Source: Chrysoperla carnea (Eukaryota; Arthropoda; Insecta; Neuroptera; Chrysopidae). Taken from it: 64,000 nucleotides of DNA. The notes under the pieces were generated by a model. The model saw only the letters and a list, made by a program, of their open reading frames with translations, did not search any database and was not told the DNA's origin. Shown one piece after another: positions 1 through 36,620 of the stretch (positions within the stretch are counted from its first letter, which is position 1; each line of letters begins with the position of its first letter). The stretch lies in the NCBI RefSeq assembly GCF_905475395.1, contig NC_058340.1:62660181-62724180 (forward strand), read 5' to 3'. Position numbers and translations under genes: made by a program.

Positions 1-1968
1 GGAACTATTTTCATTAGGACAAACACCTTATCCAGGAATGAAAGTGGATGAAACATTCTACCATAAACTTGAAGATGGATATCGTTTATCTAAACCTGAA
101 TTTTCAACTAAAGAATTGTAGGTATTGTGGAATTATGCTTCTAAATTTGATAATAACCAAATTTTGAATTGTTTACAGATACCAAGTGATGTTACAATGT
201 TGGGAAGCACGTCCTAAAAATCGGCCTACGTTTGATAAATTGGCTAATGATATTGGAATGATGCTAGAAAACGCAGTGCGCGAGGTGAGTTGTATCCAAA
301 ACATGTCTAGACGTCTTTACCGGTCCAGATAATCGAATTTATATTAAAAGTGTCTATCTGACTTTCACGCATTTTTATTTCTCTTATTTAGTTACTTATT
401 CTGACGATGAACCGTCGATGAACCTTGTCCTCACTTAAGGTTCTCATTATTTGCCAATGCATATTTTAAATTAACTTCTATAATGATTATGCAAGCCATT
501 TTATACCAACAAGACACAATTATTACACAAAGCCGTTGTTTAGGCATTTTTCCTCGTTTCATAAAGTCTTTCATTTTTCCTCGTTCCATAAAATCTGACA
601 GTCTACCACTATCTTACCCAGTTTATAAAAATGGATACTTTGGCTTACCGTTGCTTTCAGGCGATTAGGATCCACCATCATCATCCTCTACCACCATCCG
701 CTATATGAGAAAATAGACTCAGGGGCTTATATACTATGTGGCAGAAAAATAGGGTTCATAGATTTTTTGACATGCTATATCCTAGAATATTATGAAGCAT
801 CAAAAATTGATTTTTTATCCGATTGATCGACGCAAAGGAATGGTTATGTATTTATCAGTCAATGCATGTATGTTTGTTCCTTTGCGGTACTGTAGACAAC
901 AAACGCGAGGACCGATTCTTTTTACGTAAAATTTTTGGGGCAAAATGGCCCTTATAATGCATATACTGATATGTCTATGTAGGGTATTTCAACATTTAAC
1001 TCAGTCAGTTGTTTATTTTTATTTGTTTTTATATTAGTTTTGTAGACGTTAAAACAGATGTATCCATTGTATGTTAATCGACGGTGTCATACATCCACTT
1101 TGTCGATTGGCAAAATAAGAACGTGGCTTTATGTGATATATTCTCAAGATCGAAGATTATCTAAAAGGGGCAAAAAAAAGAGGCATACGGCTTCATTTAC
1201 TCAAAGTTTAAATGATATTATTTCGATACACATATTGATTTAGTAGGATTTAATTTTTACGAAATGTGAATAAACCTTGTTTTCTTTGTAGTTATATTTA
1301 TTCTTAAATAACAGCTAAAATGATTTTTTTTACAGCATTACATCAACTTAAATAGTCCGTACTTAATTATGAACGACATGAAGAGTAAAGAACATAGTGA
1401 TTATCTAGCCATGATGAGCACTCCAGATTTTGATAGATTTGAATCATCCAATTATTATATAAATGAACTTCCAACATCGTCAAAACTACCACAAAGTGAT
1501 AAGGAAATTGTAACTGGTTCAAATACCGGTTACTTATGTATGAGGCCAACATCAGCCTTAATCAATTTTGACAATCCAAAAAAGACTGATAAATCATCAA
1601 AAGATGTGACTTCACCGGAAATGTTACCAATGTTGAGTTTAAATAATTCAAATAGTACGAAATCTGACATTGAGTCTGATAGTGAACTTACAACACCAGA
1701 TTTTAAAAATAAAAACCAAAATTCCAGAAGTTTTTTTAATCCCACATATCAAACACCAACAGGTTCAGCATCAGCCTCACCCACATCTTTCGAAAGTAAA
1801 ACAAATGATATTGTAACTACCAAAGAAAATTATGTAAATATGCCAGAACAAAAAAGTGTTATTAATGATAAGTCAAAACCAAAACCAGTGACAATTGATA
1901 TCGATAAAAATTTAGACGATCAAAGAATTTATGTGAATGATAATGTAACTGATCATTGGATTCGATAA
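1..1968 (+). CDS. Pvr: PDGF/VEGF receptor-like tyrosine kinase, copy A (3' end only)
   Basis: This is the 3' part of a receptor tyrosine kinase gene whose upstream exons lie outside the window. Exons: 1-117 (frame from base 2), 179-284 and 1336-1968. The first two encode the end of the kinase C-lobe, [12 protein letters not shown] and then [15 protein letters not shown], which is the RTK subdomain X-XI signature. The last exon encodes a 210-residue cytoplasmic tail that opens with [13 protein letters not shown], very close to the start of copy B's tail and, as I recall, conserved just after the kinase in insect Pvr. The tail holds four YxxM motifs (YLIM, YLAM, YLCM, YVNM), the consensus for the PI3-kinase p85 SH2 domain, and several YxN motifs (Grb2/Drk type). 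Exon phases match copies B and C (phase 2, then phase 0). The family binds PDGF/VEGF-like ligands at the plasma membrane. Family call is firm; ligand and role are inferred. Confidence 0.85.
285..1335 (+). other. last intron of copy A
   Basis: A 1,051-bp intron between the last kinase exon and the tail exon, with donor gtgagt and acceptor ttttacag. I see no coding or recognised repeat content. Copy B has a comparable long intron at the same place (15442-16858). Confidence 0.75.
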
Positions 1969-4900
1969 ATGTTTTATACTATTCGATTTTGCAGGGTATA
2001 CTTTAAGAGTTAAAGGTTTTTGAGTAATGGCGAAAGAGAAACTCTTACTGAATATGCAGTTGGTCTCCCGCCTTTGGCGAACATATAACACAATGTATGG
2101 TGCCCCGTGATTTGTCAGAGCTAATTTCGGTTCGAATTTGGGTTTGTAAATAAATGGGTGCTAAACAGTTTCATTTAATGAATATTACCTGGATGACCCA
2201 GCTTCACTCGTTAATTTTTTTTGGTAACACGTTTTCTAAAAATGAAACCTATCTAAACCGATTTATCGCACCCGAAACCCCCTGTATACTAAATTTCATG
2301 GATAGCTTTGAAGCTGTTTCCGAGATTAAAGTTTCTGAGATAAATCGATGTTTTCTAAAATTTAAACATAGCTAGATCGATTTTTCACCCCAAAAACTCC
2401 TTGCGTATTAAATTTCATGGAAATCGTTGGAGTCGTTTCCGAGATTCCAAGTATATAAATATATAAGATGTAGAGAATCTACTGCATAATCAAAAAGAGT
2501 TTTTCTTTCGCACGGTGAATATTTGAAGATTTACAAAATGGGGGCAAGATGAAAAAACGCCTAAAATATGGAAAAAATCTGTTTTTTGACATGTTTTAAA
2601 AACGAAAATTGGGAGAGTGGTAAAATTTTTTTACACAATATGCAAGGGCTAACATTAAGGCAGATTAAGTTTTCAAATGATACCAGAAAAATTTATATAA
2701 AATTTAGTGATGATATATTTCTCACCCTTTCCGCCCTCCGTACAAAGCAATAAGGGGTGATAAAAAATTTTGAGTAATATATTCCAAAACTAGAAAATAC
2801 TAGTTTTCAAACAAGTTATAGTTATTCCAAATTTCCTTTAATACTTCGGTTTTGCATATGGTATACATTAGTATTATAGAGCCGATATACAACTGTAGTG
2901 ACTGGTTAATAATGTACGATATTTGTTAATAATAATTTTGGTATAGAATAATCTAGACTGACGAGCAAGTCAGATGGGTCGCAGACAATTTGGTTAGTTA
3001 GTTAGATTGCTCGGTTTTTTTTTATAAAAAGAAAGAAGAAAATATTTAAAAGTTGCAATAACTCAGGAACCGTTCATTATTAGCCTGCTTTAAGGTCTTC
3101 GTTGTACATTCGATAAATATCGAGTTGATTATCTTCTTATGTTCAATTAAGAAAAAAAGCAAAAAGTTGTCACTTTAAGCTGGCGAGTCAATTAAAAATT
3201 ATCTGGGTCCATAACTTATGTAGGAAAGCTCTCAATATCATTCTTACTTTGTTGTTTTTGGACTTTCGAAGAAATCGGTTATGAAAAATTAGTTCTAGAA
3301 TAAAAGGAGGCTCTATTACTAATGGGTACTATATTTTTTCGATGTAATACGAACAGATATCGTATTGTGAAAACAATTTTCAAAAATTTTATGACTTATG
3401 TAGGTATTTTATATATAATATTTTTATAATGATTAAATATTGTAATTATATTAATTCATAAAAATAAAGTTTTGTACAAAATTTTCGAGGAATTATTTTA
3501 TATGTTTAAAAACTTAACTTTTCATTTTTTTTTAAGATAAATATTAAAAACAAGCTGACCAAATTTTAACTATATAGGGGCATTTCAGAAAGGGTACGAC
3601 ACTATTTTGCCAGACCATTTCGAACAAATAACAGTAGATGGTACCTTTAAAAACGGAAATCACGTGCCACTCGACCCCCTCCCCCGTAACGACGCATATG
3701 TGCGAGTATATTAATTCCATTTCCCTTTCAAACTTTACAAATTTTATGAAAAAAAGCTTTCGTTTTTATTTAAAAAAAAATCAATAAAAACTTAATAAAA
3801 AAAGTAACTAATTATATTTTTACTCTTTTAATGATTAATAAGACAGTTGTAATAATAGGTAAGTAATACTAATAGAATGGACAATTTTAAAAATAGTAAT
3901 AAATAATTAAACGGCTTCCTGAAAAAAGAAAGGAAATTGAAGGATATTGATTATACCTAAAAACATACTTTACTTAAAAAGACAAAGAAAAACAATTTGA
4001 ACCCAATATTTTATTTAAGCGTTTACGAATATACTGATATTATTTATTGATGATCTAATAAAAAATCCCCAATTAGTTGACATTTACAATTTTTATCTTT
4101 ACAAAGAATAATGTAAGAGTTCAAAGAAAGAATTAGATCATAGTAGTGGTAATAAATTTAGGCCAACCATAAATTACATTGAAAAAAGGTTTTGGTCAAA
4201 TTAATTTAAATAGGTTCTATTTGTAAATCTCTTTGAGAGGGACAATAGTCTTTATGGCTTTAACTATCGATATCTAATGAATAGATATTTAGCTATTAGC
4301 GTTTAAAAATCACAAAATGTTAAAATAGGGTATTATCGGTAGTCAAAAATAAATTATGAAATTTGAAAAATGTTAAAATTTATGTATAAATATACTTAAA
4401 TATTCTGATTTCGAGTCATAAAAGCACTTTTTTCTTTAAAAATATTCAAATTAAAAATCGTAATTTTTAAACTGTATATCACGTGACCTAAAACGCGAGT
4501 AAGCCCTGCTGTGATGTCATAGCGGTATGAGTCATAGACCACCAGTTAGTTCAGTGTAGACAGCTGGGTATAATATATACATAGATAATAAGTATTTATT
4601 TTTATTATAGTCAGATGTCTATGAATATATCTGTCAAACTTATTTGTGTTATTTCGTGTAATGATACCGATATTACGTCATCAAATTGGATGCCCGCGTT
4701 TTTGACAGTTTAAAAAAGGTTTAAAATTTAATTTAAGTTTTTGGCAAGAAAGCATGTGTATTTTTCCGAAATAAATTTTTGGTGGCTTTTTATTAGCAAA
4801 ATCAACATTTTGAAGCACTTTTTCAAAAATAGTGGAGTACCCTATTCGTTAGAACGACAGAAAATTTTGTGACCTAAATTGATTTATAAGAAATTAAAAA

Positions 4901-5366
4901 TTTGCAATTTGCATAAATAATATGCATTCCATAATTTCATTTTAAATTAACCGTAAATATACTAAAGTAAGAATCGATCCCCGAGGTACCTGGTATTAGT
5001 GAATTACGTGAAAAATATAATAAAAAAGTAATAACAACATTTTATGAGAAAAACGAGGATACCGTTCACCCTGGGCACAATAAAATGGGTCCTATTTCAA
5101 GAAGACTGAAACTGTTTAGACTTTTTTCTCAATTTAGGTGTGGTTAAAAATTTTATTTATGTTTGTGTTCAATTTTGATGAATAATATTCGAAAAACAGA
5201 ATTATAATTCTAAAAATATATATTGAAATACCCAGTCGTGTTTTTTCAGGAAATCGGAACCACAATTCGCAAACTGTTATCAGTTTATTGTGTGTTTCAA
5301 TTAATCTATTTTAAAAGTATTTGAATTTTAATTCTTAAGTTTGATTAGTTATTAGTTAATAAAAAT
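1969..5366. other. intergenic spacer between copies A and B
   Basis: No gene is supported. A possible AATAAA for copy A lies at 2149-2154. At 2195-2460 there is a degraded repeat in which a segment of about 90 bp (ending in a 'gtttccgagatt' motif) occurs twice. The rest is AT-rich, with a MITE at 4328-4842 and, at 4855-4965, a sequence that reappears inverted at about 47300-47400. The promoter of copy B should lie in the last few hundred bases, but I cannot point to a convincing core element. Confidence 0.6.
4328..4842 (+). mobile_element. non-autonomous TA-flanked DNA transposon, family M1 copy 1
   Basis: A 515-bp element with termini GGGTATT...TACCC flanked by TA on both sides, the pattern expected for a Tc1/mariner-type MITE. 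It has no coding capacity. A second copy lies inverted at 6857-7375 in an intron of copy B. The two align over their full length with scattered differences, which is what makes the boundaries credible. Confidence 0.8.
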
Positions 5367-17296
<11,930 letters not shown>

Positions 17297-17314
<18 letters not shown>

Positions 17315-17349
17315 TACGAACTATGATGTTGAATCTGATAGTGGATTTA
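17297..17349 (+). repeat. out-of-frame partial duplication at the end of copy B's tail
   Basis: This segment repeats most of 17153-17215 (core ttgactttgaataata, then gaatctgatagtgga) but in a different reading frame. The stop codon of copy B (17312-17314) falls inside it. Copy A's tail has no such duplication and is about 59 residues longer. Confidence 0.7.
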
Positions 17350-17350
17350 A

Positions 17351-17658
17351 AAAAATATTTTTTTTTCAATTTTGATGATGAATTATGGTCATAACTTGAC
17401 AATATAAGACGAAAAGTAAGAATAAAATTTTTCGATTCCTGGAGTAATATTCAAAATATCGAAAATTGAAAATTTTGTTTAATTTTCTAGGTTTCAATAT
17501 TTCGAAAACCAAGGCAGATATCGAAAAATTTTATTCTTTTTATTTTCGTCTACATTCATGAAGTCATAAGAAAATTCATCATCAAAGTGGAAAATAAGGT
17601 ACAAATAATTTGAACTACAAGTGTACCTAAACTTTCCTTGCCGCTATTTCTAGCTTAA
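17351..17658 (+). mobile_element. TTAA-type foldback MITE M2 copy, downstream of copy B
   Basis: This begins within 40 bp of copy B's stop. It carries the two inverted arms of the M2 family (gacgaaaagtaagaataa... and ...ttattctttttattttcgtc) and ends at a TTAA (17655-17658). Its left end lacks the family's ggatgtatgagc terminus, so it is truncated there. AATAAA at 17421-17426 inside it could serve as copy B's polyadenylation signal. Confidence 0.65.
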
Positions 17659-19126
17659 TCTACATCGAGTTATTCCTAATCACCAGTAAAGAAAAAAACC
17701 TGGTAATGTAAGAACCATTTACTAATAATCGATGGTTAGACGTAAGCTTAAGAAATAATTATAAAAAAAAATTTTTTTGTAAATAGACAAAATATTTATA
17801 AATGAATAAATAATTAAAAAGTAATAAATATATGAATTAAATTATTGAAACTTTATAAATTTGCTTTTTTATATCTTCTCCACTTTCTTCATATTTTTAG
17901 CTTTGTCGTAACTAAATAATAGGTGTAGCTGGTAGTTGGTGGGTTCTAACTTTTTAATAGCAAAAAATTTTGTATTTCAAACAAAATAACGTAGTTTCTA
18001 AGTGGCGTTTCCCACATTTCGTTTCTGATGAAACTTTATTTTGTATAATAAAAATGACATCCACTTCCTTTCGAATTGAAAAAATTAGATTTTGATACTG
18101 TCAATGTATATACATTCCTATGTAATTTGAAAAAATTATGCGTATTGACTGTGGGAAAAATCGAAAAAAAAAATGTTTGTAGTAGGTACATATTTCTCTT
18201 GTATTTAGTGTTCTTGTTTACAAAAACAAAAAAATAACCATTTTAAAGTGCAATTTAAGGGTGTATGAGCGAAAATTTTCTGTAATTATTCAGCTTTCGA
18301 TATTTTGAAAACTAGGAATTATTTTTCGTCTACCTTCTTGAAATTATATTAAAATTCATCATCATTGTTGAAAATAAGATAAAAATAATTTTAATCCTAA
18401 ATTTACCCTTATATCAATGGAGATCCTTTTTTTTTCTTTTCTATTAAACAGTTTTTTTTTTTTTCATTCGTTCCAAGTGAAGATTATAAAAATATGTCGT
18501 TTTTGTAGATTTCTCCATAAGAGCAATATATTTTATATTATCGATTTTCAATGATTTATTTTTTTTAAAGTTGCATGAATACCTAAGCTGAAATATTAAC
18601 TACATATTGTTGCCTTTATTGCAAATGCTGCCTTTGAGCTTTTAAATCAAATATTGTTGTCATGCTCATACATCGATCTTTAAAAATACTAGAGGCCCTA
18701 TTTTATGTACAGTGTATTAATGACCAAAAGGTGTTATTTATATAAAAAATAAATCACATTTAGAAAAGCGAAAATCCAAATATATCGTCATGTCGAGAAG
18801 AACGTTGTTGTATATTTTTAATTAATTCGGGTTAGATAAAAAATTAAAAATTTCATTTTTCTCGGAATTATTCCGAAGTTGGGCTCTTATATTTTAATTC
18901 GTATAATTGGCGGTTATAATAGGTTCTGTTTCGAAATTTTGTAGAGCGAGATAATAGAATACAGAAAACCACAAAAAAATTGATAAATTTATCTGATTAA
19001 GTTACAATTTTTAAAATTTACCAAAGTATGTATTTCCCCATCATACTAGTTACTTAGTTTCGATATGATGAACGTTTTTTTCATAGTACCTTATAAATAT
19101 TCAATCTATACATAATAATATTAAGT
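17659..19126. other. spacer between copies B and C
   Basis: AT-rich spacer without a supported gene. It contains the M4 MITE at 18259-18679. Copy C's promoter should lie near its right end; no clear core element is visible. Confidence 0.6.
18259..18679 (+). mobile_element. TTAA-flanked MITE, family M4
   Basis: A 421-bp segment bounded by TTAA at 18255-18258 and 18680-18683. Its ends are inverted versions of each other (ggtgtatgagc... and ...gctcatacatc). Part of its interior matches the shorter copy at 14828 in inverse orientation. It has no coding capacity. Confidence 0.65.
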
Positions 19127-32102
<12,976 letters not shown>

Positions 32103-32113
32103 TCAAACCTAGC

Positions 32114-32119
32114 AATAAA
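32114..32119 (+). terminator. candidate polyadenylation signal of copy C
   Basis: AATAAA only 11 bases after the stop codon; further AATAAA hexamers follow at 32175 and 32227. Which one is used cannot be decided from sequence. Confidence 0.35.
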
Positions 32120-32802
32120 AGAACTTTATGAGCCGTGGTTTTGTTGATAAAATTACGTAGGTAATTTTTATGAGAATAAAAAAAAAAACGAAACTTTGAG
32201 AAACAAAAAATAACTGTGTTATTTTGAATAAAAGGAATTTTTTTTATAGAAGTTTTACTAAGAAAATATTAACAAAGATAATAAATGAGAACTGTAGGAT
32301 ATTTCGAAATAAATTTCGATTTTTGATTCCTAGATCAAGATTTTGTTTTTTTTTTTGCTTATCTTTATATATATATATATATATATATAGTTTTTTGCGT
32401 GTCTTCAAGAGGATCCCATGATGTTTTAGATTTACAATTCGGTCAACTACAATTGTTTTTGAGGGTTCCTCACCAAAAAAATGAAATTTCATTAAATGGT
32501 GGGAGCGCATATAAATCATATTACATTATATTACAACTTACTATGTGTACTATGTATTTTTAATAGTATTCAGGTATTGTCAATAGGCATTTATTAGAGC
32601 TATATGCGAGCGCAGCGAGCTCTACTATCAAAGGCCAGGCCAAAGGTCGAAGGTCAGGCCAGTCCAATAAATAGGAGTTAAATTGGGGTTTAGCGGGATG
32701 GGTTTAGCGGACAGGCTAAACGTATTATAGGTATTAATGAATTTTAGTTACGTTTTCACGGGACAACGTCTGTCGGAACCGCTGGTATATAATAATAATG
32801 AT

Positions 32803-33235
32803 TTTTGGCGGTCTCTGTTGATGACGTATAAGTACGTGATCTGTCAATTTTTGACAGTTCAATGTATAATTTACACTTAAAAAAAATGAATTTATAACTC
32901 AGAATTTACACTCGTTATTATTAAGTTTTCTAATAAAATGCCGTAGAATAGTATAATTTAATGAAATACCATATAAAATGTAAGTAATTAATATCATACA
33001 GTATGTCAACAAATTTGACAAGCCCGTACTATGATGTCACGTACGTATAAAAATTTGAAATTCCGTTTTAGAAATTTTTAAATGCACTCACTGAATTTTT
33101 ACTTTTATTCATTAATTTGAAGTAATTAAAAAGATATTAATTACTAAAATAATGGTTTAGTTGAAATATCCAGTCATTAAAGTTACGGAAGAAAAATATT
33201 TGAACCAAAATTAAATTTCATGAATATTTCCTATT
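32803..33235 (+). repeat. dispersed repeat R5, copy 1
   Basis: About 430 bp matching 39684-40120 in the same orientation at high identity over its length (begins ggcg/gcgctctctgttgatgacg, includes tacgtgatctgtcaat and aaatgccgtagaatagtat, ends catgaatattt). No coding capacity and no clear terminal inverted repeats. Together the copies flank all CYP4G coding exons. Confidence 0.8.
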
Positions 33236-33237
33236 AA

Positions 33238-33440
33238 GGACGTATGAGCAAGGTATTGAGGACACAAATTAAAAAAAAAAAATTTTTAATTTTGATAGTG
33301 AATTGTGTTATAATTTGATAATATAAGACGAAAAGTAAGTATACAATTTTTCGATATCTGGAATAATTTTCAAAATATCTAAAATTTTGTTAGTTATTTA
33401 TAGTTTTCGATATTTGCCTTGCCTTGGCGCTTGTATTACT
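33238..33440 (+). mobile_element. degraded TTAA-type MITE M2 copy
   Basis: Starts with TTAA then ggacgtatgagc at 33234 and includes gacgaaaagtaag and the tttcgatat blocks seen in M2 at 17351 and 52313. The right terminus is decayed (gcgcttgtattacttt). It abuts the end of R5. Confidence 0.6.
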
Positions 33441-33824
33441 TTGAAAGTCCAATGTATAAAAAAATTTTTGTTAATATAGATTGATTTAGGAAGAAATTGA
33501 AAAGGTTGTAAAAAAAATCAATAAATGAACAATTAAATTAAAATTTATTAATCATAACACATTTTTGTTCCAATATTCAATTATAAAGGAGCATGACACA
33601 TAAATAAGTATTATTTACAGCAGCCAAAAAAAAATTGTAACTTGAATATTTGAATGTTCATGTAGTTTGCTTATATTTTTAAATAAATTATTTTAATAGT
33701 ACAAATAAAATTTGTTTTTAACAGTCTTAACTTATGTGAAAGTGAAAACTATTTCGTTCTTTTTTTTTGTGACTAAAATTTTGTACAACTTGAGTTTTTC
33801 TTATTTATATTACTTAAGAAATAA

Positions 33825-36591
33825 TTAAGCTTTGGCTGTTCTTTTGCGTGGTTCAAGACGTACTTGGAAACCTTCGGCACGTTTTAATATAATATCAGCT
33901 TGCAATTGGAAATCTTTCTCTTTTAAGTCAGATTTTACACGGAAATTACGTAAAATTGTTGATAGTAAAATTTTCAATTTAAGCATAGCATATTTACGAC
34001 CGACACATGATCGTGGTCCAGCTGAGAATGGCACAAATGCGTAGTAATGACGGTTTGCTGTTTTTTCTGGTAAGAAATTGTCTGGGTTGAATTCATCTGG
34101 ATTTGGATAGATTTCTTCACGACGATGTAATTTTACTGTTCCTACTACAACGGTACATCCAGCTGGGAGAACATATGGGGCTGATGCTGGAAAATAAAAA
34201 TTAAAAATTAATTAAATCTCAAAAAAAAAAAAGAAACAAGGAGGGATTTAATATTATACAGGCATACACTCTTCCTCGACGCTTAATGTAAAAGTATAAA
34301 ACAAATTTTCCGCTAACATTTGAGACCCTTCAGTTTTTGCCGTCCAAGGCGCGTGTCTACTCTGCCCGCATGGAAAATGCGGGCCTGTGTACACATTTTA
34401 TAAGAGAAAACAATCTTCTTACAATTATACTCTAAAAAGTTTGATAGTAGAACTCGTAAGCCGTATGCCGTCACGTATCCTCCTCTTGTTCACAATTTCA
34501 TCGATTTTATTATTTTGGTCCTAATAAATTGTAAAACATAAGGAAATTATATACCATACCTAGTTTAAGATCTTCATTTAATTGTCTGGCAATAATTGGT
34601 ACTGGTGGGTACAAACGTAAAGTTTCCATTAAACATCTTTCTAAGTATTTCATTTCAAGTGTGTCAGCGAATGTGGCTGGACGATCTGAATCACCAAAGA
34701 TTCCGTCAAGTTCTTGGATAACTTTGTCTTGAATATGTTGATGGATTCCCATCATTGACAAGAAGAAACTACTTCCAGCGGCAGTTGTGTCATGACCTTC
34801 AAACATAATTGTATCAACTTGTTCTTTAATTTCTTCATCGGTAATATTGACTCCATTTTGTGATGCTTCAATCATTAAGTCCAAGAAAGCCATACGTTTC
34901 TTTTCACCAACATCATTATCATCTACATCCAAATCGTCACGTAATCCAGCTGATTGCCCATATGATAAACCGTCAACAGCACCTTTTGTGTCACTGTGTG
35001 TAACTTCTTCAACTTCTTTTTTAATTTCAACTGGTGTTACTTTCTTATTTTTGAAGTCTTCCTTCTTGCGTTTAATTACTTTTCGTGTTAAACTGTGGAT
35101 TGTATCTAAAAGTGCTACTTGAGTTTTACCGTGACGTGTTAAGTTGAATAACCAATCAGGACGTAACCAGAATTTTGTGTGACGTAAATGTAAGATATCG
35201 CACATCTTCATGACAGCCATAGCATAATCATAACCACTTTCTTGTGTATTTTTGCTTACACCCATGGCAGTTTCTAATAGAATTTCAACAGTACATTCGC
35301 TCATGTAATCGTGACAATCGAAAGTTTTTCCAGCTTCTTTTAACATTTTAGCACATACAGCACGACTGTTTGCATTGAATAAATCGATGAAACTCTTCAA
35401 TACATTCAAATGGAATGTTGGTGCAATCAATTTACGATGGGCACGCCATTTTGGACCTATAAATTAATTAAAAAATATTATTTCTATATTATACTTTCTA
35501 ACAGTTCTTTCTTCACTAAGATCGTCTTTAACGGAATGTAGACCCGAGCCCATTTAACTTATCGTAGGTGAAAAGATTACTTTAGGGAAAGCATTATTTA
35601 TATATTACTTTTAAAGAATTTTTCCTTGTTTTCGTGGCCAATATAACAAATGACATCGATTTTACAGGTGTTTTCCGAGGTTTTTTGATTGAAATTAAGT
35701 AAATGTAAGTAAATCAAGTAAAGTTTATACATAGTTTCGTTATTTTTTGTGAAAATTCTTTTATGAAATGTAGCATAGACCAGCCAGGTTTACTTTTAAA
35801 ATGAAATCGTCTTCACTTCGCAGTGTTCTGAAAAATTCGCAGTGTTCTAAAAATGCCCTAATAGTACATACTGCAAATTTTTCTGAATCTGTACTCAGAT
35901 GGAAACAATTGGGCAAAATATATCGTTAACTTGTGATTTACAATTTTATGCAATTTCCATAAAACTTACAAAGATTTATAAACAATTTAGGAACAATTAT
36001 TTAGAAAAAATTTAGTCTTGGCTAGACCGAAAGAATTATTTTAATTGTAGTATTGGAAGGTGTGGAATTAAACTTGGTAATTTTTATTTGGTATTTACCT
36101 GTAGAAATAAGAAGACCGTTACCCAACCAAGGTTGGAAGAATCGATATTCGGATGATTTATCAATATAAACATGGCTACTTAAAATAACTTCAACATCAC
36201 GTGGATCGGTTAAGAAAACAACTAATTTTGGTCCAATCCATAGTCTTACAACACTTCCAAACTCAAAACTACGTGCGTATACGTGTTTGAATATGTCTGC
36301 AAAAAGAAAAAAATCATTTAATTATATTTTTCCTAATAAAATTACAAAGTGTATGTTTTAAAACTTACCAGGTGATTTTCCAATTAAATCTAATGCATTA
36401 CCAATGATTGGGTAACCTGTTGGTCCTGGAATTTTTTCAGCTAATTTTAACATATGATTACGTGATAATCGCCAATATAATAAATATAATGCTATTGCTG
36501 GTGCTAATAAGAAATATAATACACTAGTTGCTGAAAAAACTGGACTTGGACCAGAGGCAAATTCAGCCCCGGCTGCATCAATTAGTGTCAT
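33825..36591 (-). CDS. CYP4G: cytochrome P450 CYP4G (cuticular hydrocarbon-type P450)
   Basis: Coding exons on the minus strand: 36591-36369, 36296-36099, 35456-34560, 34186-33825; 1680 nt, 559 residues, the usual CYP4G length. An N-terminal membrane anchor (about 22-40) is followed by IPGPTGYPIIGN. The I-helix has EGHDTT (360-365), the K-helix ETLR (418-421), and the heme loop FSAGPRSCVG (493-502) with Cys500 as the iron ligand. The diagnostic feature is an acidic insertion of about 50 residues between the G and H helices (about 277-327), which is specific to CYP4G. CYP4G enzymes act in the endoplasmic reticulum of oenocytes and convert long-chain aldehydes to cuticular hydrocarbons by oxidative decarbonylation, with P450 reductase. 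The start is the ATG at 36591, preceded by an in-frame 5' UTR and a splice acceptor at 36621. All signature residues are intact. Whether it is the CYP4G1 or CYP4G15 type is not decided. Confidence 0.97.
34187..34559 (-). other. last intron of CYP4G
   Basis: A 373-bp intron (donor gtatgg, acceptor ttccag, minus strand) just before the heme-binding exon. Nothing else is seen. Confidence 0.75.
35457..36098 (-). other. second coding intron of CYP4G
   Basis: A 642-bp intron (donor gtaaat, acceptor ttatag). No recognisable content. Confidence 0.75.
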
Positions 36592-36620
36592 TTTGATAAC
36601 GAGATTATGGTTTTTTCCAC
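36592..36620 (-). other. 5' UTR part of the first CYP4G coding exon
   Basis: On the minus strand a splice acceptor (ctatttgtttatag) ends at 36621 and the ATG follows 29 nt later. At least one non-coding exon must therefore lie upstream at higher coordinates. Confidence 0.7.

Larger units (their letters stand above)
32103..33824. other. convergent spacer between copy C and CYP4G
   Basis: Copy C's 3' UTR should lie here; AATAAA occurs at 32114-32119, 32175-32180 and 32227-32232. A (TA)n tract sits at about 32366-32389. Repeat R4 is at about 32450-32640, a 430-bp repeat R5 at 32803-33235, and a degraded M2 MITE at 33238-33440. For CYP4G (minus strand) a possible polyadenylation signal is the TTTATT at 33544-33549. 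No gene is supported. Confidence 0.6.

Noticed and set aside
34847-35122. 91-residue plus-strand open frame
   Set aside because: It lies antisense within the CYP4G coding exon, where codon bias opens the opposite strand.
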